The notes under the pieces: generated by a model
Told to the model about the DNA's origin: nothing
Seen by the model: only the letters and a program-made list of their open reading frames with translations
The model's database searches: none
Position numbers and translations under genes: made by a program
DNA from: Eimeria necatrix
Taxonomy: Eukaryota; Apicomplexa; Conoidasida; Eucoccidiorida; Eimeriidae
Reading direction: 5' to 3'
DNA: 64,000 bases
Assembly: GCF_000499385.1 (NCBI RefSeq)
Contig: NW_013654378.1
Location: 89,501 to 153,500 of the forward strand
Shown here: positions 11,201-23,263 of the stretch, piece by piece
Layout of the letters: every line of letters starts with the position of its first letter
How positions within the stretch are numbered: position 1 is the first letter of the stretch

Positions 11201-12996
11201 TTGGCAGTGATGATGCTTTCAGAGGTCGAATCGTGGGTTCTAGACGAGTCTGATGGCGCCGACGCTGATCTAGGTCCACCTACTGATAGGGGCCCACCAG
11301 GAAGGACCTGGGCCTCCCGAGGGGCCCCACAAGAGGGGTCCCCCGGAGCTCCCTCAGGATCTGCAGTAGACTTGGATGATTTCCTAGGGGACTACGAGCA
11401 GCCACAGACGTCATTATGGGCTACAGGAACAGATGTCGATCTGTCGCCTCTGGGGCCCGGCACGAATGACGGTGCAGCAGCAGCAACAGTAGCTGCTGCA
11501 ACAGCAGCCGCAGCAGCAGTTGCCAAAGACAGATCTAGCTGGCCGCTTCTTCAGTCAGAGGAGCCGGCCCGCAGTGGGCTTACCAGGAGGACAGGGGAAG
11601 ATTCAACTGACCCTCGGAGGCCTCTGCAAGGGCCCAAACCCCCTTGGGCTCCCCCCAGCTTGAACTGCAGTGACAAGCCAGCATCTGGTTCTTTAGGTCC
11701 TACGGCGCTTGGGCGCATGCGCTGGGTGGAGAATTGCTTTTGGGACTTCATGTCTCACGGGAGCATCCGTGGCTTGTGTCGCGAAGTATATTCTTCTGTC
11801 TTTCTGTCATATTTATATGTTTTTGTCTTGCTAGTTAATGGGTGGGTGTTGCTGCGGTGGCTTTCCCTGGCCCCCGTGGACGGAATTCTCGTTACTGCGG
11901 AGACCTTCGTTTCTTTCATGCTCATTTTTGAGGTTACCCTCAGGTCAATTGTTCTGGTGCGCCTTCTCCAAAAGTGACCCCTTGTACACTGCTTGTAATT
12001 TCAAAGACAGGTTGTTGAATATGAGTTCAAACAAGCAAATGGTACAGGAGCAAGTGATAAAACATATCACGTAACGTGTTCAACGCAACTGGCGAACGAA
12101 TTGAGTTTGTTGCACGCAATTCTTCTTTCTAGTTAGGCCATTAGGTTTTGAGGCGGAGCCCAGAGGAGCTTCGTTTCTTTTAAGGTTTCCCTAGTGTGTG
12201 TTTTTTGTTTAGGAGGTGCCCTAATGCAATTCATGCATTCTTGTGGGCCTCAGCAAGAGCGCTGTCTATGTACTTTTCATTGCTTGTTTCACCTGTAGTG
12301 GCGTTTGCTTCACGCCGTCTTCATCTGCTTGTTGTCACTCTTTTCTTTGTCCCCAATATTTATTTCTTTTCGCCTTTACTTTGGTAGTTTGTTTCACTTT
12401 GACATGTTTCTTCTTGTTTCCATCAGGGCCCTGCCTGCTTATCGTCATGTGCCCACATCTTTGACTGTGCCGTCACTGCCATCTCCGTGACCCTCTTTAT
12501 CAACAGCGGAGATCTCCAGTCACTTTTCAAGGCTTCTCGGGCCCCTCCTGTGCCTCACGGGACTTCTGGGGCCCCAGGCGCCGCTGACGACGTCCTGAGA
12601 GAATTTATGACGGCGCTGCGGATCGTCACGCAAGTTGTGCGTCTCGTGCCTCTCGCAATGCACCAGAAGCGAGCGAAAGTAAGTGTTTTTCGCTTGGACT
12701 GTTTCGAGACTGTAGCCTTCCATTGTGGCAGCTTATTGGAAGATTCTTGGAGCAGTGCGACCCCCTGAGGCACTGGTCTGAATCCTCAGCATCACCAGAG
12801 GACCGAATAGAGGGGAGTGAATGTTTCACATGTGGAGTCGAAAGCAGCGCCCCACACGAAAAGATGCATGCACAGACTTGGCACATTCGTACTTACTGAG
12901 ATGTACAAAGCTTGTTGCTTCGCCACGGTGTATGTGATGTAGCTGCCGCAGGATGGTGTCGACTTCTCGCGTTTGGACCCTTACGACGACCTCTGA
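11201..12996 (+). CDS. Four-helix membrane protein resembling a voltage-sensor domain
   Basis: Proposed exons are 11201-11956, 12427-12678 and 12952-12996, all GT-AG and all phase 0, giving about 350 residues. Residues 1-185 are acidic and low-complexity, with GC-block-derived Gly/Ala/Pro and an Ala run. Then come four hydrophobic segments: about 191-212, about 222-250 (with acidic residues, as in S2), one starting AHIFDCAVTAISVTLF (the Asp position typical of S3), and FMTALRIVTQVVRLV with spaced Arg and a basic tail, as in S4. The last exon encodes a short acidic tail. The order and charge pattern match a voltage-sensor module without a pore, but S4 has only two well-spaced Arg before the basic tail, so voltage sensing is an inference. 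The first exon is clear; the last two rest on splice and phase logic. A generic four-helix membrane protein is the alternative. Confidence 0.5.
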
Positions 12997-15900
12997 TAAC
13001 CCCTTTTTTCCTTGCCTACAAATGGCGGAGAAATTGTTGAAGTTGTCGGAAACTAATTACGTCAGTATATAGGGCTTGAAGAATCGCACAGGAGCTACAC
13101 AACGCAAACACCTTTTTAATTTGTGAGTTGTGTCTTTCGAAGTGCTGTCTCACAATGGCGGCAATTAGCACAATCCAATGGAAGTATTTAGTTTTTCGTA
13201 GACAAATTTGTTAGTCCATAAGCTGATTTGTCAGTTAGCCCCTAGAGTGGCCTAGACGCCTACCTGTGAGATTAAGTATAAGGAATACTTACTTGAAAGC
13301 CACGGATACCGATAGAAATGTGGATTAAAGTAGTGGAGGATGTGGATAGAACGTGGAGGTTGCTGCCTTAGGGCTTCTCTGGTCGGTTTCCTGGGAGTGC
13401 TTTCTGCTAATTATCCTCAACGCTATCCTGTCGCAATCTTTCATACTCTATCTTTCAACGTCGAAGCCTATCAAAAAATAATAATATGCGCAGTGGAAAT
13501 ATTAATTATTTAAATCTTGTGTTTTGAGTGTGGATGCCGTCGACCCACCCATCTTCTCAACGTCGCAAGCAGCAGCGAATGACAAAGAAATTGAAGAAAA
13601 GCTTGGGACAGACACGGTTCCAGGATTTGCCTGTTGGTTTGCCCGTGGGGTTAAAGGATCCTGATGAAGACCACACTGCGGGACCTGCCGCTCCAGTGCT
13701 CTCCAGAGCACCAGTGTCAACAATTCCCTGTAGCTCAAAAGTGGTGTAGCAGCTGCACGCCGGCCTCTGAAAGCCAGTAGGGGCTCGGTTGTGGAGGCCA
13801 TCTACTGGCCGGAACCATTTATCATGCCTTGCAAGTATCGGCTATGTTAGCAAACAAGTGCCTACTTTGCTAGTTTAATGCTTAGCAAATACTCTTTCTG
13901 TAGAGTTCGGGAGCTCACTTAGTGACGTCGCATTCCAGGCAATGGCTCTATAGAGATTCGGACATTATTGCGCACTGCACGGGGCAGACTTGCACGGAAC
14001 TTTGGTCGGTCTTCTGCTATGGAATTCGTGGGCCACGGTGGCTAGAGAGGTGCACCAAAATGGCAGACAATCTGCGGGCATTATATATGATATTCCCTTC
14101 ATTAACTCTGCCAATATAGTATAAACGTCCAATAGAGAGCACACCTTAAGAGAATAAGACGGCCGATCGACGGAGGAAACATGCCCCTTTGTGGCAAGGC
14201 AGTGGCCATCCAAGGTTCGGGGTAGGCGGTTACGCTCCTACTTGCACCCCTAGGCAATACAAGCTAGCGCGAAACTGCCAATCCAGGAACTGGGAAGGCA
14301 AGCGTTTGCAGATTCGTACCAGCTTAGTTGCCAACTGCGCGAACCTACTCTCATGGTGCCTTTACCCGGACTGAACGGCGAGACGCTCCATGGCTGTGTG
14401 GAGAGCGTCAGAAGGACCTTGGATGCGGACTTCTCGAGAAGAACAAAACAATCTAAAAGGCGCCCAGTCTAGTGACTCCTAAGGTGGGTCAGACGGAAGC
14501 GTACGAGGGATCGCCTTAGCCCGATTGCTGCAGACAATAAGAGCATAACAAACACCTATAGAGGCGCTTCGCGTATTATGTGCGCAGCGAGCCGCTCTTT
14601 CTGACGCGATTTCCGTCGGAATGCCGCGAAAGTCCCCTTGAGGCCACTACGTCTCTCCGTTACATGGCAAGCTCCCGAGAGTCGCTCGATGTTTTGGCGA
14701 TGAGACGCCCCAAAAGCCAAACCCCCACAAGCAAGATGTAGCTACCCGTTCACGCATATATGAATAGACCTAAGATGCCCAGTCAGTTGTGCTTCAAAAG
14801 CACGACGATAATTCAGGCGATCAGAAGCTGGAGATGGCGGTTAGCAGCCAGGAGTCCAACGCGCTTATGTGTCGCCCTCAACCTCTCCGTACCCCTCATG
14901 CAAGCAATACGACATGCGTTAAGACAGAAAACTAATTCTCTTCTGCGCTAAATTTAAAAGGAGACTCTCCTGAGTTCCGTGCGGCGAAAGACGGCCGGTG
15001 GAGGACAGCTTTTCGTTCGGCCATCGATTTTTTTCGAGGACAAGGTTCTGCTTTTCAGCTTCAAGAGTGTCTCAGCTACCACTCAAAAATGCGTCATAAC
15101 GGGTCTCTACCATTTACTTGGTTACACTGTTACTGCATGCCTGGAAGTTGTGCTGATATACAGCTCCAACCAAGTGAGGCATTCTCATTCAGGCTCACGC
15201 ATGTATTTCAGCTCAACCAAATGATCTTTCTGTTTACACATATAGAGCGACAACATCAATACCGGCAGAGTCGAAGTGCCCATCGATACCAACCCTAAGC
15301 AGGCACTCACACATTAAAAGGAGCCACCTTGGGTGTTGACCGTTGAACCATTGAGGTCTTGGTTCCAGGTGGTTTCATTGACGGCGATTGCAGGCAACGA
15401 AATTACTTTGCGAGATGGGCCTTTCTACACATAAGAACGGCCTTACCGTGCAAATTAATATTCTGGAGTCCCAGGACTCTTAAATATCCCACGACACTCT
15501 CTAGCGTTCTATAAGTACCAGGCAGCCCCCTTTTTCAGACGTACATAGGAAGAGCACGGTAAGCGCTGCCTTACTTTGTCCGCTGCTCCAAGGGGCAAAA
15601 ACTAGCAAACGAACGCTGTTCAGTGGCGAATGACAGTGCGCAAAAAAACTAGCGAACGTACGCTGTTCGGTAGCGGGTGAAAGTTCAAAATTTGAGACAA
15701 CTAAGTGCCTTAGTTTATATTTGGCAAGTCAATTCGATTCAGTCCGTAGATAGTCCCGCTTGACACTTGTAGACGACTGTAGCTCTAACCTTCAATAGCC
15801 GAAAACTGCGGCTTGTATCCCCTTGTAACACTTGGATTTCCTAAAACAAACAGAAACAGGGCTTCTATGTCTCTGCAGGGCGTAAATTTGCAGCGTTCTG

Positions 15901-16696
15901 GCTGTTTTGGTGACAGCCCCAAAGTTCAGTTTTGCAGCTGAGACTCTCAGGCCTGGGCGCCGTAAGAGCTCCATCTTTTCCACACACCCGCACTATATCT
16001 GTTTGCAGACGTTTTAAACCTGTTTATATCACCATTAGCGTTGCTACTGAGCTTAATTGTTGTGGCTAGTTCTAAACTAGCTTTACGAGTGCCAACACAC
16101 GGCCTGGGCCACACATTCCTCAAGTCCGATTCTCAATGCAGAGAACATAAAACCAAAGCTGGGAAAGAAGTGGTGAAAAAAATCTAAAAGAAAATACGTT
16201 CAGGTTAGTCGATGGTTTTGATAGGTTTTATGCACGCTGAAAACATTATTTACAGATGAAGTGCTGGGCCGCTTGACCCCACAACGCGGGACGCAGGCTG
16301 CAGCTCCTCGCCAACTGATTATTCTGGCTGGCTCTTGATTTAACTGCAGCAAGTATTGGCCACTTGCTAAAATATAAGAACATTTTTTGGATCTTTTAGA
16401 CTCAGGCCAACAGCCGACCAACAGTAACAGGATCTGGTCAGCTCTCTGCAGTAGTCGCCAAGTCGCCAGCACGCCTCGAACCGGAGCACATCGACGGCCT
16501 CTGCTTCCTGGGTCGCTGAGGTTCGCCTTTTTGAGGCGTTTAGATATTTGTACTGGTCTTCAGCGATGAATGAACTATATTGGAGAAGCAAACAGTAGTG
16601 GGCTGCCCCCAGCCTTGTAGCTCCCGCGGCTGTCCGCGGCGACACATGCTGGAAAATCTGCATCGCTGGTAGCAGAGGGCATGACCACTGGGTAAG
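12997..16696. other. Intergenic region with one possible orphan exon
   Basis: Mostly unremarkable unique DNA. A plus-strand stretch at about 13530-13664 reads as an acidic, protein-like tail (starting DAVDPPIFSTSQAAANDKE and ending in TGA) after an AG. It could be an alternative last exon of the upstream membrane-protein gene, but its phase does not fit the exon ending at 12678. Nothing else coding is supported. Confidence 0.45.
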
Positions 16697-18916
16697 ATGC
16701 TACAGCAGTTGCACCGGCATCGATGGCTGCCGCATTTGCTGCTTCTACTGCTGCAGCTGGCAGCGCAAGGACATCAGGCTGCCAACGCTTCCTCAGACCG
16801 CTCCGCAGAGGCGGAGCTACAAATGCCTTCTCAGTCGGACTTCCACTGGTCTTTTGCTGCAAAAGGTCCTGAGCTCTCAGCAGCAGGCTTCCCTCAGCCG
16901 CAACAGTTTTCTTTCTCGGATTATGCGACAGGGGCTGCGGCCGCCTCTGCGGCAGCTGGAGTGGCAGCTGCGGAAGCAGCAGGAGCAGGCCTTTCAATAG
17001 ACCACACAGCAGCATCTGATCGGGATCTTCTGAGTCGTTCGCCCAGCCGGAACGTATCGCTCCCCCGAAACCGTTACCGGGAGCTGCTGGGAGACATAGG
17101 GGACATATCGGTGGAGGCCTCGAGCCCCACCCTGGACCAGCAGAAGGGCAGGATTATCAGCTCGAGGCTATTTAATTGGAGCTTTAAGGATCTGTATGTC
17201 TTTTTGCTTCTGGGGATCGCCGTGTATGGGGTGCTGGCGCTGCGGGACAAGCTGGAGGCCGCAGCCGTGGTTAAACAGCTAGTCACCGTGGAAACTGCAG
17301 CAATTGAGGCTGAGCAGCTAGGTGCAGCTGTGGGCACGCAGGCTGCTCTAGCTCTCAAGGACAATATTCACAATACAGTGTTTGATGCTGTGGAGATGAG
17401 CGAGGAGCTGCTGGTGCAGCAGCAGCGACGCATGGTTGTGTTGCGGGCTACGGAGAAAGAGCAGCAGCTTCTGCAGCAGATCAAGGCGCTCATGAAAGAC
17501 TCTGTAGATCAGATGCGGGAAATGCTTCAGCTTTCAAAGGAAACCATGACGGAGGCCGCTGCAACCTTCCCCACGGCCAAGCCGCCGGTGACCTGGATCA
17601 ACTCTACGGGGAACCACCTGAAGCTGCTGATGGGGGCAGATTACACAGCGGCAGTTTCTACGCTGCTTCACTTGTTCGAAGATGAGAACACTTACTTAAG
17701 AGCCCGCATCGACGCCGTGAGGGACATTTTCTTGGCTGAGCCGGTCTTCGGCAGCGAGGTGGAGGGGCAGCAGCTGTCCACAGCCCTGCACCACCTGCAG
17801 TATGGCTGGGCTCTCAAGAAAGGAGCCAACCTGGGTCTTGCTGCAGCTACGGATTTGCGAGACGGCACTTTCGAGGCGCTGAAGCGCGCCGTCACCAACA
17901 GCCTCGAGGCGCAGAGGCAAGGCTTCGCTTTCGGGGTAGAAAGGGTGCGCGCGGTGCTGCGGATGTACGGGGCCCCCGACGACGGCTTTTCTCGCATTCC
18001 GGACAAAGAAAGTGTGGAGCGGATGAAGGAGCTGCTTGCAGCAGCCGACGAAGTGCACGGCAAGCTCGTGCAGGCCTCAGCGGACGTCCAGACAGAGGAC
18101 ACGGTGGAAGCTCTGACTGCAGCGCGGCTCTACGCAGAAAAGCTCCAGCCGGAGTGCTCAGAGATCCTACATGAGTGCAACGAGCTCATTAAAACCTGGC
18201 CGAGCCCTGGAGAGCTGGTGCTGGCGCAAGACCTGATGCAGGCGGTGGCCAAGGGGCCTGTGTGCTTTGCCGAAAGACAGATAGTGGCTGTGAGGGAAAT
18301 AGTGGCGGAGGTGGAGGGCCGCATCAAAGAGGGAACTCACACAGAACAGCGGCGACTGCGAGGCCAGCCCTACATTTGCACCAGCGTAACGGAAACACTG
18401 CTGGGAGCGCTGTCAGCTGCAGCCGAAGAGGCCTCGGCTGGGCTGGCGGGGTGTGAATCGTTGCTTAAAGAAATACAGCGAGCGAAATCCGTGAAGACCG
18501 CCATAGAGCAGTCTTGTAAGGCGCTAAACTACTTTATTCCTGTAGTGGAAGCTCGTCGCAAGGCGGAGGACCTGCGGCTCCAGTTCCTGCTGCTGCATGC
18601 GCTGGAAGTGGAGATTGCCCAGAGCCTAACTATCGTCTCTGCCTACGAGAAGATCCCCCAGGAGGCCTCGCCTGAAGCCCGCGCCCAATTAGAGAAGCTC
18701 AAAAATGAGATGAACACTGAGGAAGCCTTTGTCGAGGTGGCTCCTACCCTCCTCAATGTAGCCAGAGCCACAGCACGCATGAGGTTTTTGGCTCTGAAGA
18801 TTCAAGCGCACTCGCATGCTGCGGCCTGTGGCATATCTGGAGACGTCGACATCCATATGAAGCACCGAGATGCCAAGACAGAACATTCTAAGCGACAATC
18901 ATACTTCAAAACGTGA
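16697..18916 (+). CDS. Signal-peptide, single-anchor coiled-coil protein (739 aa)
   Basis: This is a single uninterrupted reading frame with coding-like composition throughout. Residues 1-26 form a hydrophobic signal sequence or first membrane segment. Residues 30-150 are Ala/Ser-rich and low-complexity. A second hydrophobic segment, DLYVFLLLGIAVYGVLAL, lies at about 165-182. The remaining 550 residues are strongly helical and charged, rich in Ala, Glu, Leu and Gln, consistent with coiled coil or a helical bundle. There is no Cys-rich or catalytic motif. It is not recognised as a named family. The architecture suits a secretory-organelle or inner-membrane-complex protein, but that is inference. 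The start is the first ATG followed by a signal-like sequence. No introns are needed. Unlike genes in the repeat-rich parts, it has almost no CAG-encoded runs. Confidence 0.85.
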   Translation: MLQQLHRHRWLPHLLLLLLQLAAQGHQAANASSDRSAEAELQMPSQSDFHWSFAAKGPELSAAGFPQPQQFSFSDYATGAAAASAAAGVAAAEAAGAGLSIDHTAASDRDLLSRSPSRNVSLPRNRYRELLGDIGDISVEASSPTLDQQKGRIISSRLFNWSFKDLYVFLLLGIAVYGVLALRDKLEAAAVVKQLVTVETAAIEAEQLGAAVGTQAALALKDNIHNTVFDAVEMSEELLVQQQRRMVVLRATEKEQQLLQQIKALMKDSVDQMREMLQLSKETMTEAAATFPTAKPPVTWINSTGNHLKLLMGADYTAAVSTLLHLFEDENTYLRARIDAVRDIFLAEPVFGSEVEGQQLSTALHHLQYGWALKKGANLGLAAATDLRDGTFEALKRAVTNSLEAQRQGFAFGVERVRAVLRMYGAPDDGFSRIPDKESVERMKELLAAADEVHGKLVQASADVQTEDTVEALTAARLYAEKLQPECSEILHECNELIKTWPSPGELVLAQDLMQAVAKGPVCFAERQIVAVREIVAEVEGRIKEGTHTEQRRLRGQPYICTSVTETLLGALSAAAEEASAGLAGCESLLKEIQRAKSVKTAIEQSCKALNYFIPVVEARRKAEDLRLQFLLLHALEVEIAQSLTIVSAYEKIPQEASPEARAQLEKLKNEMNTEEAFVEVAPTLLNVARATARMRFLALKIQAHSHAAACGISGDVDIHMKHRDAKTEHSKRQSYFKT

Positions 18917-21856
18917 GAAAGCGGCGCGAGCCATGATTCCGCATTGCCTCCAGCAATATTTTGTGCCGCTGCATAGTCCGCCGCTGCTGCTTCTACACAA
19001 ACTGCGTTTTACAAGACATATGGTCGGTCTTCACGTGTAGGAACAGCTGGCTAATAGTTACAGTGAAGGGGTTAATGGATCGTTCCTGTGCCAGGGCTTC
19101 ATAGGGCGGCGGCGGGCTTTGCGGAAGAGACGAAAAGAAACAAGCAGGGAGAGAAGCAAGGAACATGCACCTGGAAAGTGGAGAAGAAATAAATTGACAC
19201 AGCGGACGCGCAGAAGAGCACAAAGGGAGCCTGACCGCTGCTGGCATGTTGGTGCCAGCAGCCTTCGGTCTGTACAGCGCTAGCGGTCGATACAGTTTTA
19301 GAGCGACGGTCGCAGGAACATCACCTGCAGGGGTGCTCGCAGTGTCAAGCTTGGTTTTGCGCGTGGTCGAAGTCGACTTGAGTCCTGAGTCTCCTGCTAG
19401 TAATGCCCGCCCGTCATGTCTTGTCCACCTCGCCTCCCCCCTTGATGTTCAGTTACTTTTGAAGTTTCTCGGCTAGCAAAACTGATTGACTGCATCCAGC
19501 GGGAGTAAACGGCTGCGGCTGCTGCTGGTACTGTGGAGAGGTGCTTTTATGATGCTGACTATAAGGATGCTGTCGAAAGGCTTCGACGCTTCCAGCAAAG
19601 CACCCGTAGCGGGCCCCGGCCACCGTTTTCTACGCTACAAGACGCAGCAGCAAATAGCTTCTTTCGAGGAGGCTCCAAAGGAGACAAGAGATATAGGTTG
19701 CCGCTGTACTACGTATTTGTAACACGCGCTCGCCTTAGATTCATGGCATGTACATCTTTGTGCCTGTGTGGCCCTGTCGCTCTTGGGCCAGCTCTGTCGC
19801 TGAGATGATTCTTTTTCAGCCTTTTATGGCCTCTTGGCGATTTTCTTTTCGGGACTTTGGGTGTATATTTCAAAAACAAGGGTCTTAGTGAGTCGTCTGA
19901 CTCGTCAACGGATGTTGTGTGCAAGATGCTTTCTACGCTATGGAAGTTTAGGAATAGAATAAAAAGGAGATGAGCAAAGGGTGTATTTGCTGTTGTTTGC
20001 ATCAAGTGATGCCAGTAGTTTTCTTTTCCCCGTCGTGGAAGTGTTCCTTCTGAAGCTCGTCTTACGTTTCAAATCTTCTCTTGACTGGCGACTGCGGCGG
20101 CAGCGGCACCAGCAAGAGTATGAAAAATAGCAGCGTGTGTACTAGGAAAGAAGCTTTCGAGCGATACTGGCTTGTTTGTTTTACTACAGTAAGAGTCAAT
20201 GGACGTTGAAATAGGACAGGTACAATTAAGAAAAGCCAGTGGAGTCAGCCGCGTGACCTGAATGAAGAACACATGGAACAAACGCAGCACTATCACCAGC
20301 TAAAACTGTGAATGAAAAAGGTGGAATACTCAAGAATGAAAACCTGCGACGTCAGCAATCGAGGAATGGTCTGTTAAACCGAGCAAGCCACTGTGCTCCG
20401 AGCAAGAATGCTATTGAATTAAACTTCTGCACACACAAAGACTATGAAACGCGTCTTTGAAGGAATATACAGCCTATGGGTGTGAAGGTAGGACAAACGA
20501 CAAGATCCCCCGATAAAACAAGAGGAGGTCAGCAAAGCGAAAGTAGCAAATGAGCACAACGAACTAGCAGAGAAGCCAAGTCGGCAACACTAATGAAGCG
20601 GAACACGGGAGCAGCCAGCTTGACATGCCACGACCGAAGGCATCTGCGGAGCAACATAGCGGTCAATTGGAGAGGTGAGTGTCAGATGTGACGGCGGAGG
20701 AGGCAGCAGCAGTCCTGAGTCAACCCTGTAAGCGGTTGAAGTCACACGCGAGATGGAAGGCCAATTTACAAACAGACACGCACTTTCGGCACGCATGCGC
20801 GAGCATGGACTGTTTCAGTGGCTTCACGCAGGAGTTGCTTCTCATAGTGGTTCTATCTGCATGCCGTGAAGAGGTTGCTTCTGATAATGGCTCTATCTGC
20901 TTTGAACACTAACGCTTCCCTGTAGCTCTGTCAAAGCGAGCAGAGAGGATTACTGGTGCACTTCAGGCACACAGGCAGGCCGTCAAGCAAGCAACACTGA
21001 AGTGCTGCGCTTGTCAGGAACAACAATGAAACGCGTATAATAGGTAGTGGAGTAGGACCGATAGTGCTTTATTGTGGTCATAAAGGTGGCGCACTCAGCG
21101 CCCTTGCTTTAAGCCGGTGCACAGGCGCATAGTGGAACTGAAACACTGTAAGACGTAATTGGAGTTACAAAATCTGCCCTTACTCTTTTATTAAATACTC
21201 GAAGGTCCAAAATTCCGGAAAAACCCTACTTCGATACTGACTCCTTGTCAACGCGTTCCTCTTACGCAATTGGTCCAGAGATGCCCAGTGAACACTAAAC
21301 AAACCTAATTTTCAAAGAAGAGGATGCATTCATGACTTTTTACATATGATAAAATTAATGGCCGGCCTTAAAGCTAGTTTCATATGCCGGGACTGGGTAT
21401 ATGAACCTGACCAGCCTGCTGGATCTCTCAAGTTGACCGTAGCAGCTACAATGGCGCCTAGAAGATCCAGCGGGCTGGTCTTCCACGCTGAAGCGTCGGC
21501 ACTTTTTAAAATTAAATTTACTCGTCTAAAATAGATTGATTTTCTCGAAAGTACTAAAATTCACCTATTTTTAGTGATACTTTGAAGGGTCGTCTGGTCG
21601 CAGGGCATTCCTCGCCCGTGCTGTGGAACCAACGAGGCTCTACAGGCGCTCCCATTTTTTCATTTTCCCTTCCCTGTTCACTGCCAGATATTTTATCTCC
21701 TCACTTTACTTATTTGCTACTCCTTTTGCTTGTTTGCAAGTTTCCCGTGGTGGAGTTTTCTAAATATGATCTAGGTGATCGAGGGGTCAAAGAAGAACCC
21801 CATGAACACCACGAAACTCTAGTATGCTTTTCCCTTTTGTTTTTTTGGCTTTTTAG
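18917..21856. other. Intergenic region, no gene seen
   Basis: This lies between two plus-strand genes. Short frames on both strands have no recognisable composition or splice continuity. A pyrimidine-rich leader (21640-21850) precedes the next gene's ATG. Confidence 0.6.
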
Positions 21857-23263
21857 ATGATGCCCACTTTTGCGGGCCTGTTCAGCCTGTGGCTCCTACT
21901 GTTTCCGGGGTTACGACTTGAGGGTGTCCTCTGTAAAGACGGAGCTATAAGCCAGGCTCAGAAGGATGCGGACGCACCCACTTCGGACTCTGCAAATCCT
22001 CAGCGCGGAGTCAAAAAAAGCTTCATAGGAAACTTTGAGGATATTACTCCTGGCGAAGCGACGGCAAGGCCTCATAAGCCCAGCTTCATTGGGCCGGACG
22101 TTGAGGCCATTGGCAGCGGGAAAGACGAAACCACTATCAGCAGAAGCACCACCACCACGACGACCACCAGCACGACCAAAACTACAAGTACGACAAAGAC
22201 GTCCACAGCTACCAAGGCTCCCACAAAATCATCACCTAATCTGTATGTGGAGGCCCTAAGAGCGAAAGGTCCCTTCAGTAGTTTCGAGCCTTGGGAAGCG
22301 GACAATTACCTTGACTTATTAGACCCCTTGCTCAGCTTTTCTACAACAACCACAACAACGTCAACGACGACGACGACGACGACAACAACAACAACAACAA
22401 CAACAACAACCACAGCGACGCCAGGCGTTCCCGTGGATAGAAGCTACCCCACCGAAATTGTTGAAGTTGGCAAGCCGTTTCAAGAAGAACTGGAGCGCTG
22501 CAGATCTACCCTGCCAATAAGTGTAGTTTCACATGGAGAAACTAAATTTCTGTTGAGAGGTGGCTGGAATGTACAAGTGGGAGAAGGAGGGAAGACACTG
22601 CATTACTATGCAGTGTCAGACGACCTGCGGCCTCCTCCACGGGGGTTAGTTGGAAAACTCTGGAGGGCTTTCCGGAGAAAGATCAGCATACCATATGAGT
22701 TCTTCAGGACTGTTTTGCCCATGCCGCAAGGCTGTTTTTACGCTCCAGGTGATGTTGGGACTGGCGCGGCCGCCATCGGAGATCAGGAAAAAGTCGCAAG
22801 CATTCGTGTGCGACTGTCTCCCGAGATCTTTGTCACCTTCGGAGTCTCCTCTGTGCCACCACCTGTTACTCCTGTTCACGCCGAATTCGGAAGGGGAAAA
22901 TTCTTGGCCGTCGGAGAATGCCTTTTCGCCATGGAGGTTATTAGGCCTGTGACAGCGGAAAGTCTGGTGCTGAGGGCTTCAGGGCTAAGAGCAGTTGTAG
23001 AGTCTGTAGGCCAGAATGGGAACTCCAGGTTTCCAATTCAGAATTTTGAAATCCCTTGCACGTGTCGTCCTCAGCGAATGGGCCTGGTCAGCTGGTGGGT
23101 GGGCAAGGGCCCCAAAGGCTTCCCTTACGTGCTATTCCACGTGGGTTATGATGGGGACAGCAGGCCCGATGCGTGCAGCAAACAGAAAATTAAGAAAGTG
23201 CCTCTTGAGGAGCTAGATAAACAAGTTGTGTACAAAGACACACCCTTTTATAAAATCGAGTAG
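21857..23263 (+). CDS. Secreted mucin-like protein with two threonine tracts (468 aa)
   Basis: Single exon. Residues 1-25 form a clear signal peptide (LFSLWLLLFPGLRLEGVLC). Two Thr-rich segments (about residues 97-120 and 160-185) come from ACN codons, including ACAACA and ACGACG runs. Such tracts are typical O-glycosylation targets in apicomplexan mucin-like proteins. The C-terminal half (about 195-468) is a non-repetitive region with several Cys residues, a CTC pair and many aromatics, likely a folded extracellular or lumenal domain. There is no second membrane segment or GPI-type tail, so it is probably soluble and secreted (oocyst or sporocyst wall, or a secretory organelle; inference). 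The family is not recognised. The Thr tracts use ACN codons rather than the CAG triplets that dominate elsewhere. Confidence 0.85.
   Translation: MMPTFAGLFSLWLLLFPGLRLEGVLCKDGAISQAQKDADAPTSDSANPQRGVKKSFIGNFEDITPGEATARPHKPSFIGPDVEAIGSGKDETTISRSTTTTTTTSTTKTTSTTKTSTATKAPTKSSPNLYVEALRAKGPFSSFEPWEADNYLDLLDPLLSFSTTTTTTSTTTTTTTTTTTTTTTTTATPGVPVDRSYPTEIVEVGKPFQEELERCRSTLPISVVSHGETKFLLRGGWNVQVGEGGKTLHYYAVSDDLRPPPRGLVGKLWRAFRRKISIPYEFFRTVLPMPQGCFYAPGDVGTGAAAIGDQEKVASIRVRLSPEIFVTFGVSSVPPPVTPVHAEFGRGKFLAVGECLFAMEVIRPVTAESLVLRASGLRAVVESVGQNGNSRFPIQNFEIPCTCRPQRMGLVSWWVGKGPKGFPYVLFHVGYDGDSRPDACSKQKIKKVPLEELDKQVVYKDTPFYKIE
22144..22412 (+). repeat. ACN triplet tracts encoding polythreonine
   Basis: Two blocks of ACA/ACC/ACG codons (about 22146-22215 and 22340-22412) lie inside the secreted-protein gene. 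Pure ACA runs occur at about 22380-22410. These are the only long non-CAG triplet tracts in the repeat-poor part of the window. Confidence 0.9.

Noticed and set aside
13502..13801. Minus-strand frame of 99 codons
   Set aside because: It overlaps the exon-like plus-strand segment and shows no motif or splice continuity.
16575..17015. Minus-strand Leu-rich frame overlapping the start of the coiled-coil gene
   Set aside because: It is antisense to the signal-peptide and Ala-rich region, where high GC at third positions opens the opposite strand.
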